This document shows positions 6,846 through 14,171 of a stretch of 14,171 nt of DNA, piece after piece. Origin of the DNA: an uncultured Bacteroidales bacterium (GTDB taxonomy: Bacteria; Bacteroidota; Bacteroidia; Bacteroidales; UBA932); assembly GCA_905234775.1 (NCBI GenBank), contig CAJOJC010000061.1:1-14171 (forward strand), in the 5' to 3' direction. Positions within the stretch are counted from its first letter, which is position 1; every line of letters begins with the position of its first letter. The notes beneath the pieces are model-generated. The model was not told where the DNA came from, searched no databases, and was given only the letters and a program-made list of their open reading frames with translations. The position numbers and the translations under genes were made by a program.

Positions 6846-7853
6846 ATGAAAGTAGCTATCGTGGGCGCCAGCGGCGCGGTTGGACAGGAATTTTTGAAGG
6901 TCCTGGAGGAAAGGAATTTTCCTATTGACGAGTTATTGTTGTTCGGTTCGGAGCGCAGTGCCGGACGGACTTACAGTTTTCGCGGTGAGAACATTACTGT
7001 TCAACTATTGCAGCACGACGACTCGTTCGACGGAGTAGACGTCGCCTTCGTATCGGCCGGTGCCGGCACCTCGCGCGAATTTGCCGAAGACATCACCCGC
7101 TACGGCGCGGTAATGATCGACAATTCCAGCGCCTTCCGCCTGGACAAGGATGTACCTCTCGTAGTTCCGGAAGTGAACCCTGAAGACGCCCTCGTGCGCC
7201 CTCGCGGAATAATAGCCAACCCTAACTGCACCACCATCCAGATGGTCGTGGCCCTCAAGGCAATCGAAAATCTCAGCCATATCCGCAAGGTCCATGTCTC
7301 GACCTACCAGGCCGCCAGCGGCGCCGGAGCCCAGGCAATGGCCGAACTCATGACCCAGACCGGTCAGTATCTCGCCGGAGAACCCGTGACAGTTGAGAAG
7401 TTCCAGTATCAGCTGGCCTTCAACCTCATTCCCCAGATCGACGTTTTCCTCGAAGACGGCTATACTAAGGAAGAGGCGAAGATGTTCAACGAAACCCGGA
7501 AGATAATGCATAGCGACGTCCGTACCAGCGCCACCTGCGTCCGCGTCCCCTCGCTCAGGTCCCACTCAGAGAGCATTTGGGTGGAGACGGAGAGCCCGGT
7601 GAGCGTCGCCCAGGCCCGCGAGGCCTTCGAAAAGGCGCCCGGAATCGTCGTTCTCGACAATCCCTCGAAGAAAGAATACCCCATGCCTCTCTTCCTCGCC
7701 GGAAAAGACCCTGTCTACGTAGGTCGAATAAGAAAAGACGTCGCGGAAGACAACGGCCTCGCATTCTGGATCGTAGGCGACCAGATCAGGAAGGGAGCCG
7801 CGCTAAACGCGGTACAGATTGCCGAGTATCTTATAGCGAAGAAGTCGCTCTAA
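6846..7853 (+). CDS. asd: Aspartate-semialdehyde dehydrogenase
   Basis: NADPH-dependent cytoplasmic enzyme that reduces aspartyl-4-phosphate to aspartate semialdehyde, the branch point to lysine/diaminopimelate, methionine and threonine. At 335 residues it is full length. The nucleotide-binding motif GASGAVGQ lies at 8-15, the [11 protein letters not shown] stretch at 70-80, the catalytic Cys128 in [15 protein letters not shown] at 158-165, and the [11 protein letters not shown] region (233-243) supplies the conserved substrate arginine and catalytic His240. The 13-base gap after acpP is the largest in this operon; no convincing separate promoter is seen, so read-through from fakA is likely. 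It has no obvious metabolic link to the acyl genes. Its 3' end overlaps cstA, on the opposite strand, by 23 bases. Confidence 0.96.
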   Translation: MKVAIVGASGAVGQEFLKVLEERNFPIDELLLFGSERSAGRTYSFRGENITVQLLQHDDSFDGVDVAFVSAGAGTSREFAEDITRYGAVMIDNSSAFRLDKDVPLVVPEVNPEDALVRPRGIIANPNCTTIQMVVALKAIENLSHIRKVHVSTYQAASGAGAQAMAELMTQTGQYLAGEPVTVEKFQYQLAFNLIPQIDVFLEDGYTKEEAKMFNETRKIMHSDVRTSATCVRVPSLRSHSESIWVETESPVSVAQAREAFEKAPGIVVLDNPSKKEYPMPLFLAGKDPVYVGRIRKDVAEDNGLAFWIVGDQIRKGAALNAVQIAEYLIAKKSL

Positions 7854-9282
7854 GCCTTTTCATCCTCGCAACATAGAACAGTACCAGGGAGATGGCGAAT
7901 GTCACCGTCCCGAGGTACGGTATCCACGTAGCAGGCAGGTTGAAGCCTATTTTTGCGGTCAGGATGAATGTTACGGTAACCGAAGTCATGAAGCACGCCG
8001 GCCAGAGGGTCATCATGTAGCTGAGGCCTTTGCGACGCCTTGAGAGGAATGCAGTAACGGTCCAGAGCACGAACACGGCTAAAGTCTGATTAGCCCAGCC
8101 GAAGTACCTCCAGATTACGTTGAAGCCGTTTTCATCGGCTATATTGTACCAAAGAAGCAGGCCGGTGACCACGAAAATCGGAATCGAGACATAGAGACGG
8201 TTCTTGATAGGAGCCTGGTCCAGCTTCACGGCATCTGCGATGATGAGGCGCACTGAGCGCAGCGCGGTATCGCCGCTGGTGATAGGGGCCGCCACTACCC
8301 CGAGGATAGCGAGCAGGCTGCCGAGCGCGCCGAGCCAGTGCTTCGAGACGATGGTCACGACCTTCGGAGCTGCGGTAACTCCGACCGCGCCCATCTCGAT
8401 ATTGCCGCCGCCGTAGAAGAAGTAAGAGGCTACCGTGGCCCAGATAAGGGCGACGAGGCCTTCGGTGATCATGGCGCCGTAGAAGACGGGCCGGCCGAGC
8501 TTCTCGTTAGTAAGGCAGCGGGCCATGAGCGGCGATTGGGTCGAATGGAAACCGCTCACCGCGCCGCAGGCGATGGTAATGAACAGCGCCGGGAAGAGCG
8601 AGCCGTTCGAAGGCGCGCGGTTCTGCAGGCCGTCCCAGACTTCGGGGATGCTACCGGGCCACTTGACGAGCAGGCAGACGAACAGCGAGACCGCCATGAA
8701 CAGCAGCGCTATCGCGAAGATAGGATATATCTTGCCGATGATCTTGTCGATCGGGACCATGGTCGCGAGGATGTAGTACAGCAGGATCACGAGCACCCAG
8801 ATCATGGTCGACTTGCTGCCCGTCATCTCGCCCAGGATCAGGGCCGGGCTATAGACGAAGACAGTGCCCACGAGTATGAGCATGACTACAGAGAAGACCA
8901 GCATCACCTTGCGGGTGCCGCCGCCGAGCTCCTGCCCCACGATCGCGGGGACGTTCGCTCCCCCGTTGCGGATCGAGAGCATGCCGGTGAAATAGTCATG
9001 GACCGCGCCGCCGAAGATGCAGCCCAGCACTATCCAGAGGTAGCACGACGGGCCGAAGAGCGCGCCCATGATGGCGCCGAAGATAGGGCCTGTGCCGGCG
9101 ATGTTCAGGAACTGAATCATAAACACCTTCCAGGTGGGCATGGGAACATAATCGAGGCCATCCTGTTTGGTGAAGGCGGGTGTCTTGGCAGCCGGATCCG
9201 GGCCGAAGACCTTCTCAACTATCTTGCCGTAGACGAAATAACCCACGACAAGGCAGACGATGCTGATTAATAGTGTATACAT
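7831..9282 (-). CDS. cstA: CstA-family carbon starvation transporter (peptide/pyruvate uptake)
   Basis: Inner-membrane transporter of 483 residues with about a dozen hydrophobic segments along its whole length. It has the CstA N-terminal signature: [16 protein letters not shown] (14-29), then [20 protein letters not shown] (44-63), [14 protein letters not shown] (65-78) and [22 protein letters not shown] (87-108). Studied CstA/BtsT proteins take up peptides or pyruvate when carbon is scarce; the substrate here is unknown. It is shorter than the roughly 700-residue E. coli protein, which is usual for Bacteroidota copies. The start ATG (9280-9282) shares one base with the stop of the DUF1846 gene (TGATG), so the two are probably translated together from one message. 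The end overlaps asd tail to tail by 23 bases, leaving no intergenic terminator. Confidence 0.93.
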   Translation of the reverse strand: MYTLLISIVCLVVGYFVYGKIVEKVFGPDPAAKTPAFTKQDGLDYVPMPTWKVFMIQFLNIAGTGPIFGAIMGALFGPSCYLWIVLGCIFGGAVHDYFTGMLSIRNGGANVPAIVGQELGGGTRKVMLVFSVVMLILVGTVFVYSPALILGEMTGSKSTMIWVLVILLYYILATMVPIDKIIGKIYPIFAIALLFMAVSLFVCLLVKWPGSIPEVWDGLQNRAPSNGSLFPALFITIACGAVSGFHSTQSPLMARCLTNEKLGRPVFYGAMITEGLVALIWATVASYFFYGGGNIEMGAVGVTAAPKVVTIVSKHWLGALGSLLAILGVVAAPITSGDTALRSVRLIIADAVKLDQAPIKNRLYVSIPIFVVTGLLLWYNIADENGFNVIWRYFGWANQTLAVFVLWTVTAFLSRRRKGLSYMMTLWPACFMTSVTVTFILTAKIGFNLPATWIPYLGTVTFAISLVLFYVARMKRLRATSSL

Positions 9283-10754
9283 CAGATTTTGCTGATTTTC
9301 TTAACGGGGTCGCAGGTGAGATCGACTCCCAGTTTCTTGAAGACCTTGCGGTCTACCTCGCTGAGGAGAACGGTGCTGTGGACCTGACAGCCTTTGAATT
9401 TCGGTAATTGGGCCAGGGCGAGGCGGCAGTTCTCATTTTCTACGCTGAGGATGCTGAGAGCGACCAGGACTTCGTCGGTGTGGAGACGTGGGTTATGTCC
9501 ATGCAGATACTCCACCTTGGTCTTCTGGATAGGCTCGATCATGCTCTGCGGAATGAGCTTCACGGAGTGGTCTATTCCGGCAAGGTATTTCGAGGCGTTG
9601 AGAATCAGGGCCGCGCTCGGTCCGAGCAGGTCGCTGGTCTCCGCGGTGATGAGGGTGCCGTCCTGCAGTTCGATCGCGGCGCTGGGTTTCTGGCTCTTCG
9701 CCTGACGCTCTGCGGCAGCTACGGTAGCCCTGCGGTAGTCAGTACTGAGCCCGGCCTTCTGCATCAGGAGGAGAATCTTGTTTACCTCGCTCTCGCTAGC
9801 ATCTTTCTCCACCACGTTACAAAGGGCGGCGTAATAACGGCGTACAATCTCGTTGAGACCGGCCTTGCGGCAGACATCGTCGTCTGAAATACACCAACCA
9901 ATCATATTTACGCCCATATCGGTCGGCGACTTATAGGGAGACTCGCCGTAGATACCCTCGAAGAGGGCCTTGAGGACCGGGAAAATTTCTATGTCGCGGT
10001 TGTAGTTCACTGCCACTGAACCATAGGCGTCGAGGTGGAACGGATCGATCATATTGACATCGTTCAGGTCGGCAGTAGCCGCCTCGTATGCCAGATTGAT
10101 GGGGTGATTCAGAGGAATGTTCCAGACCGGGAAGGTTTCGAACTTCGCGTAACCGGCCTTGATTCCCCTTTTGTTTTCCTGATAGAGCTGGCTGAGGCAG
10201 ACCGCCATCTTTCCGCTGCCGGGGCCAGGGGCCGTCACGACCACGAGCGGTCTAGTGGTCTTTACATAATCGTTCTTTCCAAATCCCTGCTCGGAATCTA
10301 TCAAGGCTACGTTGTTGGGATAGCCTTCGATAGTGTAGTGATAATAGACCTTAATTCCTTTCTTTTCGAGCCTTTTCCTGTAGGCAGCTGCGCTGGACTG
10401 GCCGTTGCAGTGTGTAATCACAACGGAGCCTACATAGAAACCGCGCTTCTCGAATTCGGCGCGAAGCCTGAGGACGTCTTCGTCGTAGGTGATTCCGAGG
10501 TCTCCCCTGACTTTGTTCTTTTCGATGTCGATGGCGCTGATTACTATCACTATTTCCGCCATATCTATCAGGTTCGTAAGCATCTGCAGCTTGCTGTCCG
10601 GCTGGAAACCGGGGAGCACCCTGCTCGCATGGAGATCGTCGAAGAGTTTACCTCCAAACTCCATGTAGAGTTTGTCTCCGAATTGGGCGATACGTTCCTT
10701 GATGTGTTCAGACTGTATCTTAAGATACTTCTCGTGGTCGAAACCTAATTGCAT
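9282..10754 (-). CDS. DUF1846 family protein (function unknown)
   Basis: A 490-residue soluble protein of the DUF1846 family (PF08903), found in many Firmicutes and Bacteroidota; no biochemical function is established to my knowledge. Seen here: MQLGFDHEKYLKIQSEHI at the N-terminus, MAEIVIVISAIDIEKNKVRGD (65-85), VVITHCNGQSSAAAYRKRLE (111-130), and TAPGPGSGKMAVCLSQLY (174-191), a glycine-rich P-loop-like segment that does not fit the exact Walker A spacing. Further conserved stretches are FPVWNIPLNHPINLAYEAATADL (208-230), MIDPFHLDAYG (235-245) and MIGWCISDDDV (284-294). No signal peptide or membrane helix. It is sandwiched between the nucleoside kinase (3-base gap upstream) and cstA (one-base overlap), so a role in nucleotide or carbon-starvation metabolism could be guessed, but that is inference from position only. 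Confidence 0.9.
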   Translation of the reverse strand: MQLGFDHEKYLKIQSEHIKERIAQFGDKLYMEFGGKLFDDLHASRVLPGFQPDSKLQMLTNLIDMAEIVIVISAIDIEKNKVRGDLGITYDEDVLRLRAEFEKRGFYVGSVVITHCNGQSSAAAYRKRLEKKGIKVYYHYTIEGYPNNVALIDSEQGFGKNDYVKTTRPLVVVTAPGPGSGKMAVCLSQLYQENKRGIKAGYAKFETFPVWNIPLNHPINLAYEAATADLNDVNMIDPFHLDAYGSVAVNYNRDIEIFPVLKALFEGIYGESPYKSPTDMGVNMIGWCISDDDVCRKAGLNEIVRRYYAALCNVVEKDASESEVNKILLLMQKAGLSTDYRRATVAAAERQAKSQKPSAAIELQDGTLITAETSDLLGPSAALILNASKYLAGIDHSVKLIPQSMIEPIQKTKVEYLHGHNPRLHTDEVLVALSILSVENENCRLALAQLPKFKGCQVHSTVLLSEVDRKVFKKLGVDLTCDPVKKISKI

Positions 10755-10757
10755 AGT

Positions 10758-12431
10758 CTAATACTTGAAACTGCTGCCGCCGACGAACTCTCTCAGGAGT
10801 GAGGTTGAAGGAATCTCGGCGTCTGATATTGCGATAAAATAGTGAATGAATTTCAGGAGTCTGTGGGCCTCCGAATACTCCGGACAGTTCTTAGAGACGG
10901 CTCTCAGGATACTGTCGGCGTGGTTGCGAAGAACTGCAAACTCTACCAGATACGAGGAATTGAACATCACGTCCGCATTTTCCTGATAGGGGTTGATCCA
11001 TTTCTCCTCGGCATCCAGGACGTTCGGCCACTGGCTGATAGTCTGGGTCGGGGTAAAAGCGCCGTTGTTGTAGTCGCGGATAATCCTTCGTAGCAGTCGG
11101 TTGTCGCTGGTAGGGATGCAGTTGTGGTTATCCAGGCTGATACTCGTAAGAGTACTGATGAAAATGCGGAACTTCTTCGAGTCTTCGATCTGGTCCGTAA
11201 GACGAGGATTCAGGGCGTGGATACCTTCAATAAGAAGGACCGAGCCCTCGCGCATCTTAAGTTTCTTTCCGTTATACTCCCTGAGGCCTGTCCTGAAGTT
11301 GTATGTAGGGACCTCAACCTCCTGCCCTTCAAGGAGTTTGACTACGTCGTTCTGAAGGGTTTCGTGGTCTACAGTATCGAAATTGTCGAAATCGTACTGG
11401 CCGTTGGGAAGAAGAGGAGTATCTACTCTATTGACGAAGTAATCGTCTGTACTGAAGGAGATCGGCTGGAGTCCACAGGCCTTGAGCTGGATGGAAAGCC
11501 TCTTGCAGAAAGTAGTTTTACCCGAGCTGCTGGGGCCGGTGATAAGAACCAGGTTCACCTTGTTCTCGCCGTAGTACCTGGCCTCTATTTCCTCGGCTAT
11601 CTTGACTATTTTCTTTTCCTGAAGGGCCTCCGAGACCTGGATAAGCTCGCTGGCGCCGCCCTTGCGGATCTTGTGGTTTACGTCTCCTACGTTGTTCAGT
11701 TTAGTGATTATATTCCAACGCAGAGCCTCGGCGAATATTTCATAGGTCTTAGGCTGGGGAATGTAGGGAGTAAGTTTGGTAGGATCGTGACGGTCCGGAA
11801 CCCTTATCAGTACGCCGTCCTGGCAGGGCATCAGGTCCCATACCTTAAGATAGCCGGCATTCGGCAGAAGGCGTCCGTAGTAATAATCCGGAGAGTCTCC
11901 GAGAAGGTAGTAGTCCGTATAGACCTCAGGGCTGGTATCAAGCAGCCTGACCTTGTCTATGTAACCCAGTTCCCTGAACAGTTTGATAGCCTCGCTTACC
12001 TGGACTTCCCTTCTGTGGAACTCCATCTTCTCGCCTACTATCTCCCACATCCTGGCTTTGATCCGCTCAATATCCTCAGGAGTAATACCTTCTTCGTCGT
12101 CCTTTATCTTTATATTACAGTAAAAGCCTCCAGAGAGAGGGTGTTCGATATAGACCCTGCATCCTTTGAAGACTTCGTGGGCTGCTTTACAGAGGAGGAA
12201 GAAGAGAGAGCGCTGGTAGACGCGCTGACCGCTGGCTTCCGTTCCGTCTACATATTCGACGTCCCTGCTGTTGTAGACTTTAAAGTTGAGGCCCTGAGAG
12301 ACATTGTTGACCTTTGCCGAAAGGATCTGGTAGGGCTGTTCGAACTCGAATTCCGGGAGCATCTCGAGAAGGGTCGTTCCTTCCTGGAATTCCTTGTAGG
12401 TTTGGGTGTTTTTGCAAAAAATACGGACCAT
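10758..12431 (-). CDS. Nucleoside (uridine-type) kinase with synthetase-like N-terminal domains
   Basis: Probable cytoplasmic nucleoside kinase of 557 residues, the long form typical of Bacteroidota. The N-terminal part looks borrowed from threonyl-tRNA synthetase: a TGS-like domain at about 1-62 (VRIFCKNTQTYKEFQEGTTL) and a second additional-domain-like region at about 65-250 (IEHPLSGGFYCNI). The C-terminal half is a P-loop kinase of the uridine kinase/phosphoribulokinase family: GPSSSGKTTFCKRLS (299-313), FSTDDYFVNR (326-335), FDNFDTVDHETL (348-359), VEVPTYNFRTG (372-382) and LLIEGIHALNP (399-409). ATG 12431 was chosen because it begins directly at the TGS strand; upstream in-frame codons overlap the promoter and the divergent gene. 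It leads an operon with the DUF1846 gene and cstA. The exact nucleoside substrate is not readable. Confidence 0.9.
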   Translation of the reverse strand: MVRIFCKNTQTYKEFQEGTTLLEMLPEFEFEQPYQILSAKVNNVSQGLNFKVYNSRDVEYVDGTEASGQRVYQRSLFFLLCKAAHEVFKGCRVYIEHPLSGGFYCNIKIKDDEEGITPEDIERIKARMWEIVGEKMEFHRREVQVSEAIKLFRELGYIDKVRLLDTSPEVYTDYYLLGDSPDYYYGRLLPNAGYLKVWDLMPCQDGVLIRVPDRHDPTKLTPYIPQPKTYEIFAEALRWNIITKLNNVGDVNHKIRKGGASELIQVSEALQEKKIVKIAEEIEARYYGENKVNLVLITGPSSSGKTTFCKRLSIQLKACGLQPISFSTDDYFVNRVDTPLLPNGQYDFDNFDTVDHETLQNDVVKLLEGQEVEVPTYNFRTGLREYNGKKLKMREGSVLLIEGIHALNPRLTDQIEDSKKFRIFISTLTSISLDNHNCIPTSDNRLLRRIIRDYNNGAFTPTQTISQWPNVLDAEEKWINPYQENADVMFNSSYLVEFAVLRNHADSILRAVSKNCPEYSEAHRLLKFIHYFIAISDAEIPSTSLLREFVGGSSFKY

Positions 12432-12467
12432 AGCCTGAACTGGTTTACATATCTTTTTTCGAAAGCA

Positions 12468-12475
12468 CAAAAATA
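12468..12475 (-). promoter_or_regulatory. Candidate -7 box (TATTTTTG) for the nucleoside kinase operon
   Basis: The minus strand reads TATTTTTG, matching TAnnTTTG, 36 bases before the ATG at 12431. No TTTG is visible at the -33 distance, where the sequence instead belongs to the opposite promoter and start of the M23 gene. Confidence 0.4.
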
Positions 12476-12487
12476 AATAATTATCAT

Positions 12488-12495
12488 TAAATTTG
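12488..12495 (+). promoter_or_regulatory. Candidate -7 box (TAAATTTG) for the M23 peptidase-trmO operon
   Basis: TAAATTTG matches TAnnTTTG and ends 6 bases before the ATG at 12502. If used, transcription would start about 2 bases before the start codon, giving an essentially leaderless message. No clear TTTG at -33. Confidence 0.4.
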
Positions 12496-12501
12496 TGGTG
12501 T

Positions 12502-13731
12502 ATGGTCAAGAAGATAATACTCATTTTTTCCACAATCGCCATGCTTGCTTCTTGCGGCGGCAATCCTACTCAAAAGCAGGAAGAACCTATTCCCCCCATC
12601 GGTTTCCGTATAAATAAATACGAACACGATTCTACTAAAGTAAAGAGCGGAGAGACCTTCCCCGGCCTGATGACCCGCCTGGGGCTTTCGAGGACAGACG
12701 CAAACATCCTGTATTCCAGAAGGGACACTATGTTCAACGCCCAAAGGATGAGGGCCGGAGCCCGTGTAGACGCCTACTATACTCCAGGAGATTCGCTCCG
12801 TACTCTCGAGTATGTAGTCTACAACCACAGTAAGCTTAAGAAGACGGTCTTCAAGTGTACTGACTCTCTCTACATGTGGAATTACTACAGACCGACTGCG
12901 ATTGAAAAGAAATATGTGGATGTAACTATCCATTCTTCTCTGTGGGTAGATCTTCTTAAGGCGGGCCTTACCGAGGCCGCTACCGGCCAGATGGTCGATC
13001 TTCTTGCCAATGACATCTACGCATGGACCGTCAACTTCTTCAGCCTTCGCGAAGGAGACCGTTTCCAGGTAATCTACAATCAGAAAGTCAGCGAAGGAGA
13101 GTTCATCTCCCTCGAAGGCATAGACTGCGCCCGCTATACTAGCGGAAATGACGATATCTACGCACTCCGCCTCGACCACGAAGGACTCGGGAAGAATTAC
13201 TTCGACGAGACCGGAAAGAACCTCCGCAAGGCCTTCTTGAAGGCTCCTCTCAAGTACAACCGCGTCAGCAGTAAGTTTACTCTCCACAGAAAACACCCCG
13301 TAACCGGAAAGGTCAGGCCCCACACCGGAGTCGACTTCGCAGCCCCTGTCGGGACGCCGGTCAGGGCCATCGGAGACGGCCGAGTCATCTCGGCCGGGTG
13401 GACCACCACCGGCGGCGGTAACGTCATAAAGATCGAACACAACAGGACCTATACTACCGGTTACCTCCATCTCCAGGGCTTTGCCAAGGGAATCAGGGCC
13501 GGCGTCAGGGTTTCCCAGGGCCAGATAATAGGCTATGTAGGCAATACCGGAGTCAGTACCGGTCCTCACCTCGATTTCAGGGTCTGGAAAAACGGTACTC
13601 CCATCGATCCGCTTGCGATGAAATCCCCACCCGCAGATCCCCTTCCCGCCAAGTACAAGCCCGAGCTTGATTCTCTCGTAACTGTCTACAAAGACGTTTT
13701 CGAAAGCGGCAAGCTTCCCGTTTCCGAGTAG
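12502..13731 (+). CDS. M23-family peptidoglycan metallopeptidase lipoprotein
   Basis: Probable envelope endopeptidase (or peptidoglycan-binding regulator) of 409 residues, anchored as a lipoprotein: signal MVKKIILIFSTIAMLASC with lipobox LASC and Cys18. ATG 12502 was preferred over TTG 12493 because it places the basic VKK residues at the signal start. Residues 30-250 form an OapA/MepM-like region, including ESGTF-like KSGETFPGLMTRLGL (48-62). The M23 (LytM) domain covers about 255-372: zinc ligands His274 and Asp278 in HTGVD, active-site His323 in YLHL, and GPHLDFRVW at 354-362. The last motif is normally HxH; here it is His356-Leu-Asp358, so the third zinc ligand is aspartate. I recall HLDF/HLDY variants in other Bacteroidota M23 proteins, so activity is plausible but unproven. 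It is co-directional with trmO, 8 bases downstream, and divergent from the nucleoside kinase. Confidence 0.92.
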   Translation: MVKKIILIFSTIAMLASCGGNPTQKQEEPIPPIGFRINKYEHDSTKVKSGETFPGLMTRLGLSRTDANILYSRRDTMFNAQRMRAGARVDAYYTPGDSLRTLEYVVYNHSKLKKTVFKCTDSLYMWNYYRPTAIEKKYVDVTIHSSLWVDLLKAGLTEAATGQMVDLLANDIYAWTVNFFSLREGDRFQVIYNQKVSEGEFISLEGIDCARYTSGNDDIYALRLDHEGLGKNYFDETGKNLRKAFLKAPLKYNRVSSKFTLHRKHPVTGKVRPHTGVDFAAPVGTPVRAIGDGRVISAGWTTTGGGNVIKIEHNRTYTTGYLHLQGFAKGIRAGVRVSQGQIIGYVGNTGVSTGPHLDFRVWKNGTPIDPLAMKSPPADPLPAKYKPELDSLVTVYKDVFESGKLPVSE

Positions 13732-13739
13732 TCCCTCAG

Positions 13740-14171
13740 ATGGAAATCAGTCCCATCGCCCATTATCACTGTCCGCTTCCCCAGAAATTCGGTCTGCCGC
13801 GCCAGGCTGGGCTGGCGGAGGAGCTCGAAGGACGTATAGTCTTCGAGCCGGCCTTCCGCAGGCCCGAGGCCCTGCGCGGCCTTGATGGATTTGACTACAT
13901 CTGGTTGATCTGGGAATTCAGCCTCAATTCGGAGTCTGATTCGCTTACCGTTCGCCCGCCGCGCCTTGGCGGCAACGAGCGGGTTGGAGTATTCGCATCC
14001 CGCTCCCCTTTCAGGCCGAACAGGCTGGGGCTGTCTTCCGTCCGCATCAAGAACATCGATTTCGACAAGTGTGAGATAGTCGTATGCGGCGCTGACCTTG
14101 CAGACGGTACACCTATTTATGATATAAAGCCGTACGTAGCCTACTGCGACTCACATCCCGGGGCGCGAAGC
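13740..14171 (+). CDS. trmO: tRNA (N6-threonylcarbamoyladenosine37-N6)-methyltransferase TrmO, N-terminal part (runs off the window)
   Basis: TrmO (TsaA/UPF0066 family) is an S-adenosylmethionine-dependent enzyme that methylates t6A37 in threonine tRNAs, fine-tuning decoding. The 144 residues visible cover the conserved beta-barrel domain: KFGLPRQAGL (16-25), LDGFDYIWLIWEF (48-60), and the family signature RPPRLGGNERVGVFASRSPF then RPNRLGLS (72-99). This is followed by LADGTPIYDIKPYVAYCDS (120-138). The frame is open to the last base, so the C-terminal end lies outside. The start is 8 bases after the M23 stop with no promoter between, so the two are probably co-transcribed although functionally unrelated. 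Confidence 0.95.
   Translation, partial: MEISPIAHYHCPLPQKFGLPRQAGLAEELEGRIVFEPAFRRPEALRGLDGFDYIWLIWEFSLNSESDSLTVRPPRLGGNERVGVFASRSPFRPNRLGLSSVRIKNIDFDKCEIVVCGADLADGTPIYDIKPYVAYCDSHPGARS

Noticed and set aside
7835..7860. Hairpin AGCGA-AGAAG-TCGCT followed by TTTT as an intrinsic terminator
   Set aside because: The stem is only 5 base pairs, the T run is short and 7 bases away, and most of the structure is coding on both strands.
11124..12476. 450-codon open frame on the plus strand opposite the nucleoside kinase
   Set aside because: It is exactly antisense to a gene with clear TGS, P-loop and kinase motifs, and its own translation shows no recognisable domain; it follows from codon bias.
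12487..13569. 360-codon open frame on the minus strand opposite the M23 peptidase
   Set aside because: The plus-strand lipoprotein signal and M23 motifs are decisive; the antisense frame has no domain pattern.

Overview
The window looks like a chromosomal stretch of a Bacteroidota bacterium, most likely an uncultured Bacteroidales with fairly high GC. The evidence is a SusC-type TonB-dependent transporter with the EEVVVVGYGTQK plug signature, TAnnTTTG promoter boxes, absence of clear Shine-Dalgarno sequences, Bacteroidota-style lipoprotein signals, a short CstA, and the long nucleoside kinase with a tRNA-synthetase-like N-terminus. The assignment rests on family recognition only. Genes are very tightly packed: the only gene-free stretches are two divergent promoter regions of about 54 and 70 bases, so no gap exceeds 300 bases. 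No tRNA, rRNA, CRISPR array, insertion sequence or other mobile element was seen.

Layout. (1) Positions 1-1909, minus strand: a GH144-like lipoprotein (probable beta-1,2-glucanase or sophorohydrolase) followed 7 bases later by the start of a SusC-like transporter that leaves the window; this looks like the head of a polysaccharide utilization locus. (2) Positions 1964-7853, plus strand: a compact six-gene run fakA, fakB, a YghO-like GNAT protein, plsX, a second-type acyl carrier protein and asd. Four of the five junctions overlap or are 1-3 bases apart; the last gap is 13 bases. Five of the six genes concern fatty acids or acyl groups: FakA/FakB phosphorylate free fatty acids, PlsX makes the same acyl-phosphate from acyl-ACP, the ACP carries acyl chains, and the GNAT protein is a candidate acyltransferase. 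(3) Positions 7831-12431, minus strand: nucleoside kinase, DUF1846 protein and CstA transporter, again with 1-3 base junctions, converging on asd with a 23-base tail-to-tail overlap. (4) Positions 12502-14171, plus strand: an M23 metallopeptidase lipoprotein and the 5' part of trmO.

The most striking points are the acyl-phosphate/ACP/GNAT module, which reads as more clostridia-like than the housekeeping Bacteroidota versions, and a frameshift inside plsX. About 26-29 bases appear to be missing near 6180, so the two halves of PlsX lie in different frames. Either this is an assembly or sequencing error, or the cell has lost this PlsX while keeping the FakAB route (and possibly another PlsX elsewhere) to acyl-phosphate. 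The GNAT protein between fakB and plsX is the best candidate for an uncharacterised lipid enzyme.
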